A stretch of 64,000 bases of DNA. Source: Myxococcales bacterium. Its GTDB lineage: Bacteria; Myxococcota_A; Polyangia; Polyangiales; Polyangiaceae. The notes beneath the pieces are model-generated. The model ran no database searches, had not been told where the DNA came from, and saw only the letters and a list, made by a program, of their open reading frames with translations. This document shows positions 14,720 to 22,593 of the stretch, piece by piece. Positions within the stretch are counted from its first letter, which is position 1. Every line of letters starts with the position of its first letter. The translations under genes were made by a program, and so were the position numbers. Where the stretch lies: positions 61,162-125,161 of the forward strand of contig JAEUKE010000142.1 of the NCBI GenBank assembly GCA_016794345.1, read 5' to 3'.

Positions 14720-16477
14720 TCAGGCCGTGCGGCCCGCGCGCACGACGCGACCGGGCCGCGCGGCCGTCGTCTTGCCGCCGTCGCGCACGACCTCGCCGCG
14801 GACGATCGTGGCGCGGTACCCATCGGCGTCTTGCAGCAGTCTGCGGCCGCCGGCCGGCAGGTCGTGCACGAGGCGCGGCGCAGGCAGCGCGAGGCGCTCG
14901 AGGTCGATGACGTTGAGGTCGGCGCGGCGGCCGATCTGGAGGACGCCGCGATCCGCGAGGCCCATCCAGCTCGCGGCGTCGCCGGTCAACATCTGCACGG
15001 CGCGCTCGAGCGGGATCCGACCGTGGTCGCGGTCGCGTACCCAGTGGGAGAGGAGGAAGGTCGGGAAGCTCGCGTCGCAGATCGTGCCGACGTGTGCCCC
15101 GCCGTCGCCCAATCCGAAGAGCACGCGCGGATGCCGGAGCATCTCGCCGACCTCGTCCAGGTTGCCCGCGGCGTAGTTGTAGATGGGGAAGTAGATGAGG
15201 GCGTGCCCGTCGTCCTCGAGCAGCGCGTCGTAGACGACCTCGAGCGGGCGCACGCCGCGCCGCGTGGCCTCGCCGAACAGCGAGTCTTCGCGCTTCGGCT
15301 CGTAGTTCGGTCGCGTGCCGAGGCGGAACAGGCTCATGGAGACGAAATCGAGGTTGGCGAGGAGCTGGTCAGCGAGCGGAGGGATGGCGCTCCCGTCGCC
15401 CGCGACCTTCTCGCTCTTCTCCTCGAGCAGGCGCGCCTTGACCTCGGGGTTCTTCAAGTGGCGCACCCGCTCCGCGAGCGGCAGGTGCTGCACCGCCTTG
15501 TAGCTGGGGAAGCCCATGAACGGGTGGAACGTCGCCTCGAGACCCAGGAGGACGCCGATGGCGCGCGGCGCCGCCTGGACCTTCACGTCGAGCCCCGCGG
15601 CGTTCGAGCGTTCCACGCGCTCGAGGATCCGCCGCCACTGCTCGCTGTCGCCGAAGCGCTGCAGGAGCGACATGCTCATCGGTCGGCCGGCGGCGCGCGC
15701 CATGCCCTCGAGCAGATCGTATTCGGCATCGAACCGAGCCTTGCCGGCGGCCATGTCGAAGTCGCTGACGGCCTGGAGCACGCCGAACGAGAGGCCCTTC
15801 ATGGCCGAGGCGATCCCCTCGAGCTCGAGGCGATCGGCCTCGGAGCTCGGGGTGGCGCTGCCGTCATTGCCGCGGTGGTTGTCCGTCCGACCGGTGCTGA
15901 AGCCGGCGGCGCCGTGCTCGAGGGCGGCGCGGAGCAGGTCGCGCATCTTCGCGATCTCGGCCTCGTTGGCCGGCTCCCCTGCCACGGCTCGGTCCCCCAT
16001 CACGTAGACGCGCAATGCGTCGTGGGGCACCTGCGCCAGCACGTCGATCGTCCGGGGCGTCCGGTCGAGCGCGTCGATGTATTCGGGGAACGAGTCCCAT
16101 TCCCAGCGGATGCCCTCGGCGAGGGCGCTGCCCGGAATGTCCTCCACACCTTCCATCAGGGCGACGAGCCGCGCACGATCGGACTCCCGGACGGGGGCGA
16201 AGCCCACCCCGCAGTTTCCCATGACCGTCGTGGTCACTCCATGAAGGACAGAAGGCGCGAGCTCGTCGTCCCAGCTGATCTGCCCGTCGTAATGGGCATG
16301 GAGATCGACGAACCCCGGCGTCACCACCGCCCCGGCCGCGTCGATCGTTCGGTTCGCGGGCTCCGTGACCTTCCCGATCTCGACGATGCGACCACCCCGT
16401 ACACCGACGTCCGCCGCGCGTGCCGGTGCTCCGGTGCCGTCGACAATCTGACCTCCAACGATCTTGAGATCGAGCAT
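14720..16477 (-). CDS. N-acyl-D-amino-acid deacylase-like amidohydrolase
   Basis: 585 residues from an ATG preceded by AAAGGA. It opens with the small beta domain LDLKIVGGQIVDGTGAPARAADVGV, then the metal-binding PGFVDLHAHYD, HGVTTTVMGNCGVGFAP, and late GDGGAHVGTICDASFPTF before the closing strand RADLNVIDLERL. This is the D-aminoacylase branch of the amidohydrolase superfamily, zinc-dependent hydrolases of N-acyl-D-amino acids and related amides. The actual substrate is not predictable. Divergent from the HisKA-REC gene. Confidence 0.88.
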   Translation of the reverse strand: MLDLKIVGGQIVDGTGAPARAADVGVRGGRIVEIGKVTEPANRTIDAAGAVVTPGFVDLHAHYDGQISWDDELAPSVLHGVTTTVMGNCGVGFAPVRESDRARLVALMEGVEDIPGSALAEGIRWEWDSFPEYIDALDRTPRTIDVLAQVPHDALRVYVMGDRAVAGEPANEAEIAKMRDLLRAALEHGAAGFSTGRTDNHRGNDGSATPSSEADRLELEGIASAMKGLSFGVLQAVSDFDMAAGKARFDAEYDLLEGMARAAGRPMSMSLLQRFGDSEQWRRILERVERSNAAGLDVKVQAAPRAIGVLLGLEATFHPFMGFPSYKAVQHLPLAERVRHLKNPEVKARLLEEKSEKVAGDGSAIPPLADQLLANLDFVSMSLFRLGTRPNYEPKREDSLFGEATRRGVRPLEVVYDALLEDDGHALIYFPIYNYAAGNLDEVGEMLRHPRVLFGLGDGGAHVGTICDASFPTFLLSHWVRDRDHGRIPLERAVQMLTGDAASWMGLADRGVLQIGRRADLNVIDLERLALPAPRLVHDLPAGGRRLLQDADGYRATIVRGEVVRDGGKTTAARPGRVVRAGRTA

Positions 16478-16607
16478 GTTGGGTCCTTTCCGCACCAGGA
16501 TAGACGAGTCGCCGCAGTGCGGCATGGTTAGGTGCTGCGCGGGGCAACACGCCCCGTCTGAGGCTCCGGGGCCGTGCGAAACGGACCGGCCTGGGGAAAG
16601 ATTGTGG

Positions 16608-17414
16608 ATGAAGTTCTCGATCGCATGGTTCGTGTCGGGGGGCACGGTGCTTGCTCCGCCCGCCGACATGCCTGAAGTAGCTGGCGCAGAAGGGGGCCCG
16701 AACCTGAGCTCGTGCTGTTCCGAGAGGCGACCGGACGCGGCAGCTCTGTCACACGAGCTGCGCAATCCGCTCAACGCCATCGTGTGTGCCGCCTCACTGA
16801 TCGAGCCGTCGGACGTTCCGCCCGAGATCCGACCTCAGATCGAGGTGATTCGGCGGCAAGCGCGACGCCTCGCTCGCTTGCTCGACAAGGGCCACGCGGC
16901 CGCGCCCCCGGTGCCCCCTTCGCCACCTTCTCGAATCGTCCCGAAGGAGCTTGCCTCCGACGGGTGGTCGGGCCGAGAACCGCACCCGCGGCGCATCGTC
17001 ATCGTCGAAGACGACCACGACGGTCGCACGATGTTGAGCGAGGTGATGCGCCGCGCCGGCTACGAGGTCGAGAGCGCCAACGACGGCGTGCACGGGCTTC
17101 GTCTCATCGCCGAGCGCGTCCCGAGCGTGGCCGTGCTCGACATCGATTTGCCCGGACTGACGGGCTACGAGATCGCGCGACGTGTGCGCGCGGACGTCAC
17201 CGTGCCGGCCATCCGTCTCATCGCGCTCACCGCCCGCGCGACCTCGGCAGACCGACAGCGCGCGCTCGATGCGGGCTTCGACGAGCACCTGGCGAAGCCT
17301 GTCACGCTCACCGCCCTGCAGCGCGCCATCCAGGGGGCGCCGGTCACTCCTGACGGATTTTCAGCTTCGGGAGCTTCGACACGGGCGAGACGTCCTTCAC
17401 TGCCGAGCCGCTGA
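16608..17414 (+). CDS. HisKA dimerisation domain fused to a receiver domain, no ATPase domain
   Basis: About 268 residues from the chosen ATG (GGGGAAAG lies upstream; the start could also be at 16668). Residues 46-95 are a HisKA phosphoacceptor hairpin with H49 in LSHELRNPLNAIV. After a Pro-rich linker comes a complete receiver domain (129-241) with the acidic pair EDD (134-136), phospho-acceptor Asp178 in VLDIDLPG, Thr209 and Lys230. The HATPase domain expected between them is absent. The protein could accept phosphate from another kinase, pass it between H49 and D178, or dimerise with full kinases. Its last 71 bases overlap the 3' end of the convergent LRR gene. Confidence 0.82.
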   Translation: MKFSIAWFVSGGTVLAPPADMPEVAGAEGGPNLSSCCSERRPDAAALSHELRNPLNAIVCAASLIEPSDVPPEIRPQIEVIRRQARRLARLLDKGHAAAPPVPPSPPSRIVPKELASDGWSGREPHPRRIVIVEDDHDGRTMLSEVMRRAGYEVESANDGVHGLRLIAERVPSVAVLDIDLPGLTGYEIARRVRADVTVPAIRLIALTARATSADRQRALDAGFDEHLAKPVTLTALQRAIQGAPVTPDGFSASGASTRARRPSLPSR

Positions 17415-18111
17415 TCTCGAGGCTCTTCAGGGCCTCGAGGCCGGCGAGCGGCTTCAGGTCGCTCACGCGGGTGTTCTTGATCGAGAGCACCTCGAGCTTC
17501 TTGAGGTTCGAGAGCGGCGACAGATCCGTCACCTCCGTCTCGTCCAGGAGCAGCTCGGTCAGCTCGGTGAGCTCCGCCAGCGGCTTGAGATCGCTGACCG
17601 GCGTGTGCCCGAGATCGAGCCGATCGAGCTTCTTCAGCCCGGCCAGCGGCGAGAGGTCCTTCACGTGGGTGTACGACAGCCGGATCGAGTCGAGCTCCTT
17701 CAGGTTCGCCAAGAGGGCGATGTCGTCGAGCTCGCCGCGTCCGAGGAAGAGGTTCTTCAGCTTCGTGAGGTGCGGAAACACACAAGGGTCGAGCTGGTCG
17801 TTCACCTTCGCCTCGGTCAGGTTCAGGCTCGTCACCTTGGCGAGATCGGCCTTCGTGATGGGGCCCGTCGCCTTCTTCGCCTGCGCACGGACCGAGTTCT
17901 CGAGGACCGGCTCTTCGAAGGTGATCTCCGTACCGGTGCCGCATTCGCGGGGCGGGCGCTTCGCCTTGGGCGCCTGGGACGCGGACGGCGTCGGTGCCGC
18001 GGGCGGCGCCTTCTGGGCCTGCGTGGCGGACGCGCTCGGCTTCGACTGGGACGAGCCGCCGTCGCCGCAGGCGAGGAGGACGAGAGGCAACACGAAGGCG
18101 ATCCGGTTCAT
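17344..18111 (-). CDS. Leucine-rich-repeat lipoprotein
   Basis: 255 residues. The ATG chosen opens a lipoprotein signal (MNRIAFVLPLVLLACGDG). After an Ala/Pro/Ser linker the protein holds about seven 22-23-residue leucine-rich repeats of the internalin/SDS22 type (L..L..L.L..T.V.DL.PLAGL), running to the C-terminus. Such surfaces bind protein or glycan partners; the partner is unknown. Ends convergently inside the tail of the HisKA-REC gene. Confidence 0.85.
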   Translation of the reverse strand: MNRIAFVLPLVLLACGDGGSSQSKPSASATQAQKAPPAAPTPSASQAPKAKRPPRECGTGTEITFEEPVLENSVRAQAKKATGPITKADLAKVTSLNLTEAKVNDQLDPCVFPHLTKLKNLFLGRGELDDIALLANLKELDSIRLSYTHVKDLSPLAGLKKLDRLDLGHTPVSDLKPLAELTELTELLLDETEVTDLSPLSNLKKLEVLSIKNTRVSDLKPLAGLEALKSLEISGSAVKDVSPVSKLPKLKIRQE

Positions 18112-18121
18112 GCTCGGCACT

Positions 18122-19015
18122 CTACCGTGGCGGGCCTCGATCGAGATACGGCCTGCGTGGCCCTGCGAGGCTGATGAGGCGGAGCACACGGAACCGGTGC
18201 GGGCGAAACGGCTCGAGCAGCTCGACCATGCGCTCGTCGCTTCCCCACGGCTCACCCGTCAGCGCATAGGAGACGTCGTGCGGAAGGTGCACGTCGCCGA
18301 GCGGGAGCGCGTCGGCGTCCCCGAAGCCCAGGCCCAAGAGGAGCTCGGCGGTCCAGGGGCCCGTGCCCGGAATGAGCAGCAAGTACCTCCGCGCCGCGTC
18401 GAGCCCGCCGTCCGCCGCCTTGAGGACCCGCGGCGCGAGCCGCGTCGCCTCGAGCAGGGAGGTCACGCGTTTGCTGTCGACGCCGAGCCGCCGGTATTCG
18501 TAGCTCGGTATCCGCCGCAGCACGTCGTGCGGGGGGAAAATGACGGTTTCGAAAGGCCCCGGCGCCGGCTCGCCGTACTTCAGCGTGATCCGCCGGAACG
18601 ACTCGGCGGCTTCGGCGAAAGTGACGCGCTGCTGGAAGACGAGCGCCGCATGGAGGTCGTAGGGAAACGGCGAGCGCCCGAGGCGAAGCCCGGGCTTGGC
18701 CTTCGCGAGACGGCGAAGCACCTCGCTGTCGTGGACAAATGCCTCGGGGCGGTCCTCGGCGCCGACCCAGGCGGGCACCCGCGCGAGGGCGTACGCGGCG
18801 CCGGGCCCCCACGCGCGCGCCAGGACCTTGCCGCGCTCACGCGACGAGAGCTCGACGGTGACCGGCCCTTCCGGCGAAGCCGCAGACTTCACGAAGCGAC
18901 CGTCCGCCTTGCGCGCGGTCGGGTCGGAGCGCCCGAAGCGTTGCATCACGAACGAGCCGTAGAGATCGTACCCCAGCGGCACGGGGATCTCGGTCGACTC
19001 GGGCTCCTCCGTCAC
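18122..19015 (-). CDS. HhH-GPD DNA glycosylase (AlkA-like 3-methyladenine glycosylase II)
   Basis: 297 residues. The helix-hairpin-helix is LIPGTGPWTAELL (214-226), and the catalytic Asp of the GPD motif is D241 in ALPLGDVHLP, spaced as in AlkA. The upstream region has the AlkA-like N-terminal beta domain and a helical segment (FPYDLHAALVFQQRVTFAEA). It should excise alkylated bases and is the second base-excision glycosylase in this window. Ten bases upstream of the LRR lipoprotein gene, same direction. Confidence 0.86.
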   Translation of the reverse strand: MTEEPESTEIPVPLGYDLYGSFVMQRFGRSDPTARKADGRFVKSAASPEGPVTVELSSRERGKVLARAWGPGAAYALARVPAWVGAEDRPEAFVHDSEVLRRLAKAKPGLRLGRSPFPYDLHAALVFQQRVTFAEAAESFRRITLKYGEPAPGPFETVIFPPHDVLRRIPSYEYRRLGVDSKRVTSLLEATRLAPRVLKAADGGLDAARRYLLLIPGTGPWTAELLLGLGFGDADALPLGDVHLPHDVSYALTGEPWGSDERMVELLEPFRPHRFRVLRLISLAGPRRPYLDRGPPR

Positions 19016-19040
19016 GGCAAAAACGTACTAGCATCCTTCC

Positions 19041-19637
19041 ATGCGCTGGAACGTGGGGCTCGTGTTCTTGGTCGGGTGTGCAGGGGACGCCGAGATCTCG
19101 AGGGTCTCCGAGGTCGACGTCGAGGCGCCGCCGGCGACCGCGGACCGACCGGCGCCCACCGCCGATCGTCGTGACGAGCCGCCGCCTTCGGCGCTCGACA
19201 CGTGGCACGTCCCCGGCGCGACGGAGCTGTTGGGGGCCGCTTGCGAGAAGTCGGCGCCGGCACAATCCCCGGCCGGTCAGCTGCCCGTGCCGCGGTGTGG
19301 GACCAAGGCTCGGGTCGCGATCGAGCAGGCGAGCGCGCGCTCGCCGAATCTCGAGAAGCTGCCTTGCACGATGCGTTCGCTCGACGACGGCGCTCCGATG
19401 GCCCCGTACGCCAAGTCGGCGTGTGTCGAGGGCGATCACCTCATCGTCATGTCGGCCTGCATCATGTGCCGCATCATCTCGAGCACCACCGTGCACGCTC
19501 GGCTGAGCGAGCTCGACGCCGAGCAGCACGCCTACCTGCGACGTCTCGTCGGCAAAGACGGAGACAGCCCCGCCACGCCCGGCGAGTGGCGCGCGCTCGT
19601 TGCGAAGGGAAAGCCGATCTCCCCCCTCACGGAGTGA
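19041..19637 (+). CDS. Hypothetical lipoprotein
   Basis: 198 residues with a short lipoprotein signal (RWNVGLVFLVGCAGD), a Pro/Ala-rich acidic linker, and a C-terminal domain with several Cys (CGTKAR, LPCTMRS, SACIMCRIIS). No family recognised. The last codons (about SPLTE and the stop) are supplied by a copy of the dispersed palindromic repeat, so the repeat has replaced or extended the original C-terminus. Confidence 0.7.
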   Translation: MRWNVGLVFLVGCAGDAEISRVSEVDVEAPPATADRPAPTADRRDEPPPSALDTWHVPGATELLGAACEKSAPAQSPAGQLPVPRCGTKARVAIEQASARSPNLEKLPCTMRSLDDGAPMAPYAKSACVEGDHLIVMSACIMCRIISSTTVHARLSELDAEQHAYLRRLVGKDGDSPATPGEWRALVAKGKPISPLTE

Positions 19638-19658
19638 GGGGGCCCGGGGGGGTGAACC
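19621..19658 (-). repeat. Dispersed GC-rich palindrome, copy 1
   Basis: CCCCCTCAC (19622-19630), a 3-base loop, and GTGAGGGGG (19634-19642) form a 9-bp stem, followed by the conserved side run CCCGGGGGGGTGAACC. It matches copy 2 (31727) and the reverse complement of copy 3 (35696). It overlaps the 3' end of the preceding lipoprotein gene and may also act as a transcript-end hairpin. Confidence 0.8.
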
Positions 19659-19709
19659 GGCCGCGTCTCCGTCGTCGAGCGGCGTGAGGCTGCTGCGCCT
19701 GGCAGAAGG

Positions 19710-20138
19710 TCAGGGGGCCTGCGGGTTGGTCAGCACGTTGCTGACGTCGCCACACTGCACGACCGGGACGGGGCTGAGGGTCGGGAACTTCTCACGGAAC
19801 TTCACGGCCACGTCGTTGCACGTGCCGCCGTGGCCGCACATCACGGTGTAAGCGACCGTCGGCCCACCCTTGAAGGTGTGTTTGATGTCCCAGCGACGGA
19901 GCGCGACGTCGCCGACGCGATCCTCCGGCGGGTCGTTCACGACCTTCCATTCGCTGTTCGTGCCGAGCACCTCGCGGATCTTGCTCCAGCGGCTCGCGTC
20001 GTCGGCCCCGTCCCCCGTCAGCAACACGGCCGTCGCGGTCCGGCACGTGCGGTCCGCCTCCTTCACGTCACCCGCTCGCGCGAGGACGGGCATGGTCGCG
20101 AGCGCGAGCAGGGAGAGGGCGAGGGCGGGGCGCTTCAT
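19710..20138 (-). CDS. Hypothetical exported protein
   Basis: 142 residues with a Sec signal peptide (ALALSLLALATMPVLARAG) and a small mature domain holding four Cys in two likely disulphides (RTCRTA, VMCGHGGTCND, VVQCGDVS). No family recognised. Lone gene, convergent with the lipoprotein and repeat copy 1, and divergent from the tonB operon. Confidence 0.7.
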   Translation of the reverse strand: MKRPALALSLLALATMPVLARAGDVKEADRTCRTATAVLLTGDGADDASRWSKIREVLGTNSEWKVVNDPPEDRVGDVALRRWDIKHTFKGGPTVAYTVMCGHGGTCNDVAVKFREKFPTLSPVPVVQCGDVSNVLTNPQAP

Positions 20139-20257
20139 CGGCGCGGTCTACGTGTCGGAATGGACTCACCTTCCCCGCGAAACCGTCCGCCACGTCACCG
20201 AATCGACACGGACCCGACCCCTGGTTTTTGCGCGCGCGCCGTTCGGCCGTCACGGCT

Positions 20258-20277
20258 CGCGGCTTAAAGAAGCCGCG
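20258..20277 (+). promoter_or_regulatory. Hairpin over the tonB ribosome-binding region
   Basis: A perfect 8-bp inverted repeat, CGCGGCTT (20258-20265) and AAGCCGCG (20270-20277) with loop AAAG, ends two bases before the tonB ATG. The only purine-rich ribosome-binding candidate, AAAGAAG, spans the loop and right arm and would be sequestered when the hairpin forms. This suggests translational control of the operon's first gene; no known riboregulator family is recognised. Confidence 0.4.
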
Positions 20278-20279
20278 CG

Positions 20280-21020
20280 ATGCTCGAAGCGTTCGCGAAC
20301 AACCGGATCGACGCCGCCCGAGCGAGACGGCTCATGTTCGGCGCGTTCGCGGGCGCCGCGCTGATCGCGGGGCTCGGCTACTTCCTCGCCAGCACGGCCA
20401 AGAGCGTGATGGCGGCCACGGAAGAGGAAGAGGAGGAGCCGGTGATCCCGGTCGCCCTCGTCGAGACGCCGGAGGAGAAGCCGCCGGAGGTGGAGCAACC
20501 GGAGCCGGAGGAGCCGAGCGATCCGTCCCCCGGGCCACGCGGCCCCGCGCCGCCGGTCATGCCGACCGACATCCCGGAGCATCAGCGAAAGGCCGCGCAA
20601 GATACGTACGGCGACGGCGACAAGCCCATCCAGTTCGGCACCGGTGGGAACGGCGGCTCCGGCAAGGGGCCGGCGCCGGCGCCCAAGAAGGAAGAGAAGA
20701 AAGAGGAGCCCAAGCCGAAGGCGGCGAAGCCCAAGCTCTCTCCGGAGGACTACGACCCGCCGAAGTGCAAGGCCTCGCGCATCGACGCCGCCGCCGCCAA
20801 AGCGACGGGCGTCGAGGGAACCGTCGTCGTGAAGTACACGGTCACCGAGACCGGCGCAGTGACAAACGTCGCCGTGGTCAGCGGCCCCCCCGAGCTCCAC
20901 GCGCTGGCCGTCGCGGCCGCGCAGCGCACCACCTGCGAGCCAGCGCGCCTCAAGGCCGACGGCTCCGCCATTTCAATCAGCCGCAAGGTCCCGTTCCGGG
21001 TTCGTTTCTCCACCAAGTGA
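20280..21020 (+). CDS. tonB: TonB-family energy transducer
   Basis: 246 residues: a single N-terminal membrane helix (about 21-45), an extended acidic and Pro/Lys-rich periplasmic spacer (Glu-rich run, then PKKEEKKEEPKPKAAKPK), and a C-terminal TonB-type domain (ATGVEGTVVVKYTVTETGAVTNVAVVSG...). It couples the inner-membrane proton motive force, through ExbB/ExbD, to an outer-membrane receptor. It heads a five- or six-gene operon with exbB, two exbD genes and the receptor, so the target is very likely the receptor at 22594-25602. Confidence 0.88.
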   Translation: MLEAFANNRIDAARARRLMFGAFAGAALIAGLGYFLASTAKSVMAATEEEEEEPVIPVALVETPEEKPPEVEQPEPEEPSDPSPGPRGPAPPVMPTDIPEHQRKAAQDTYGDGDKPIQFGTGGNGGSGKGPAPAPKKEEKKEEPKPKAAKPKLSPEDYDPPKCKASRIDAAAAKATGVEGTVVVKYTVTETGAVTNVAVVSGPPELHALAVAAAQRTTCEPARLKADGSAISISRKVPFRVRFSTK

Positions 21021-21027
21021 GGCTCCG

Positions 21028-21750
21028 ATGACGTTCGATCTCATGCACATCTGGTCGTCGATGAGCGTGGCCAACAAGGCCATCACGCTCATCCTCATCC
21101 TGATGGCCGTGTTGGCGGTCGCCGTCACGGTCGAGCGCTTCCTGGCGCTCTCGAAGAGCTCCCGCATCTCGCGCGAGTTCGCGAAGGCGGCACAAGACCC
21201 GATCGGCCGATGGGATCTCGAGGACCTGTCGAAGCTGGCGGACCAGCACAAGTCGTCCAATCTGGCGCGGCTCTTCTCCGCGATCGCAGGCAAATACGTC
21301 GAAGGGGTGAGCCGCCCCGAAGGCGGCATGTCGCCGGTGGATATGGCTCGCAACGAAGCCGTCCGGCAGCAGGAGGCGCTCGGCGCCGAGCTCCGTCGAG
21401 GCATGTCGATCCTGGCGACGATCGGGTCCATCACGCCGTTCGTCGGCCTCCTGGGGACCGTCATCGGCATCATCGCGGCGTTCCAGGCGATCGGCGCCTC
21501 GGGCGCCGGTGGGCTGGGCACGGTGAGCGTCGGCATCGCGGAGGCGCTCATCGAGACCGCCCTCGGTCTCTCCGTCGCCATCCCTTCCGTCATCCTCTTC
21601 AACTACCTGACTCATCGGGTGACCTCGATCGAGTCGGCGCTCGGGCGCAGCGCAGGGCAGCTCATCGACGAGATGGAGTACCGTTATGGCCGGCAAGAAG
21701 AGCGCGAAAGCGGCGACAGCCTCGTTCACGCGCAGCGTGAAGCAGCCTGA
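21028..21750 (+). CDS. exbB: MotA/TolQ/ExbB proton channel protein
   Basis: 240 residues with three membrane segments (about 18-36, 132-155 and 168-192). The conserved signature GMSILATIGSITPFVGLLGTVIGIIAAFQAI and GIAEALIETALGLSVAIPSVI match ExbB/TolQ. It forms the inner-membrane channel with ExbD and energises TonB. It follows tonB by 7 bases, and its 3' end overlaps the first exbD gene by 65 bases. Confidence 0.93.
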   Translation: MTFDLMHIWSSMSVANKAITLILILMAVLAVAVTVERFLALSKSSRISREFAKAAQDPIGRWDLEDLSKLADQHKSSNLARLFSAIAGKYVEGVSRPEGGMSPVDMARNEAVRQQEALGAELRRGMSILATIGSITPFVGLLGTVIGIIAAFQAIGASGAGGLGTVSVGIAEALIETALGLSVAIPSVILFNYLTHRVTSIESALGRSAGQLIDEMEYRYGRQEERESGDSLVHAQREAA

Positions 21751-22138
21751 GCCCGAGATCAACGTCACACCCCTCGTCGACGTCGTCCTCGTCCTCCTGA
21801 TCATCTTCATGGTGATCGCGCCGAACCTCCAGGAGGGCACGCCCGTGGTGCTCCCCGAGATCCAGCAGCCGGACAAGGAGAAGTTCGAGAACCCCCTCGA
21901 GGTCGTCATGACCGCGGACGGCAAGCTCTGGATGGATGACAAGGAGTCGACCCGTGAAGCGGTGCTCGAGTCCTTGGAGAAGACACACCAGGCGAAGCCC
22001 GAGCGCGTCCTCATCCTCAAGGCGGACGCCGCGCTCCCCTACGCCACGGTCCGCGAGATGTTCGCGTCGATTCAAGGTACGGGCTTTCGAAACGTGAGCC
22101 TGAAGGTCTCGAGCAAGAAGGGCGAAGAGGAGACCTGA
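21686..22138 (+). CDS. exbD: Biopolymer transport protein ExbD/TolR (first copy)
   Basis: 150 residues. The membrane helix carries the conserved proton-carrying Asp in INVTPLVDVVLVLLIIFMV, followed by a periplasmic domain ending VREMFASIQGTGFRNVSLK. Its ATG lies 65 bases inside exbB in another frame, with GGAG seven bases upstream, so the two genes are translationally coupled. Confidence 0.92.
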   Translation: MAGKKSAKAATASFTRSVKQPEPEINVTPLVDVVLVLLIIFMVIAPNLQEGTPVVLPEIQQPDKEKFENPLEVVMTADGKLWMDDKESTREAVLESLEKTHQAKPERVLILKADAALPYATVREMFASIQGTGFRNVSLKVSSKKGEEET

Positions 22139-22140
22139 CC

Positions 22141-22575
22141 ATGGGAATGGCGCTTGGCGGCTCCGGGAAAGACAAGGCGGGGCCCGTCCCGCAGGTCAAC
22201 GTCACGCCGCTCGTCGACGTGGCCTTGGTCGTCCTCATCATCTTCATGGTCGTCGCTCCGATGCTCACGAAGACGTTCACCTTGAACGTTCCACCCGAGC
22301 AGAAGGACGAAAAGAAGCCGCCGCCGACGTCAGACGACGCGATCGTGATGACGCTCGACGAAGCGGGGACGATGCGCCTCAACAAAAAGGTCGTCACGCC
22401 GGCCGAGCTCCAGTCGGAGCTCCCCCAATACCTCGCGGCGAGCCGCCACAAGGTCCTGCATTTCGATGCTGCCGACGGCTTGCCCTATGGTCAGGTGGTC
22501 GTGGCGCTGGACTCGTGCCGTGAAGCAGGCGCCAAGAACATCGCCATCGTCACGAAGAAGCTCGGCACGCACTGA
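22141..22575 (+). CDS. exbD: Biopolymer transport protein ExbD/TolR (second copy)
   Basis: 144 residues, paralogous to the upstream ExbD, with the same functional segment VNVTPLVDVALVVLIIFMVVAP and a periplasmic domain ending GQVVVALDSCREAGAKNIAIV. It starts two bases after the first copy's stop. A pair of ExbD proteins with one ExbB points to a heteromeric ExbB-ExbD-ExbD' motor, an arrangement known in other phyla. Confidence 0.92.
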   Translation: MGMALGGSGKDKAGPVPQVNVTPLVDVALVVLIIFMVVAPMLTKTFTLNVPPEQKDEKKPPPTSDDAIVMTLDEAGTMRLNKKVVTPAELQSELPQYLAASRHKVLHFDAADGLPYGQVVVALDSCREAGAKNIAIVTKKLGTH

Positions 22576-22593
22576 GCTTTCGGAGATCGAATC

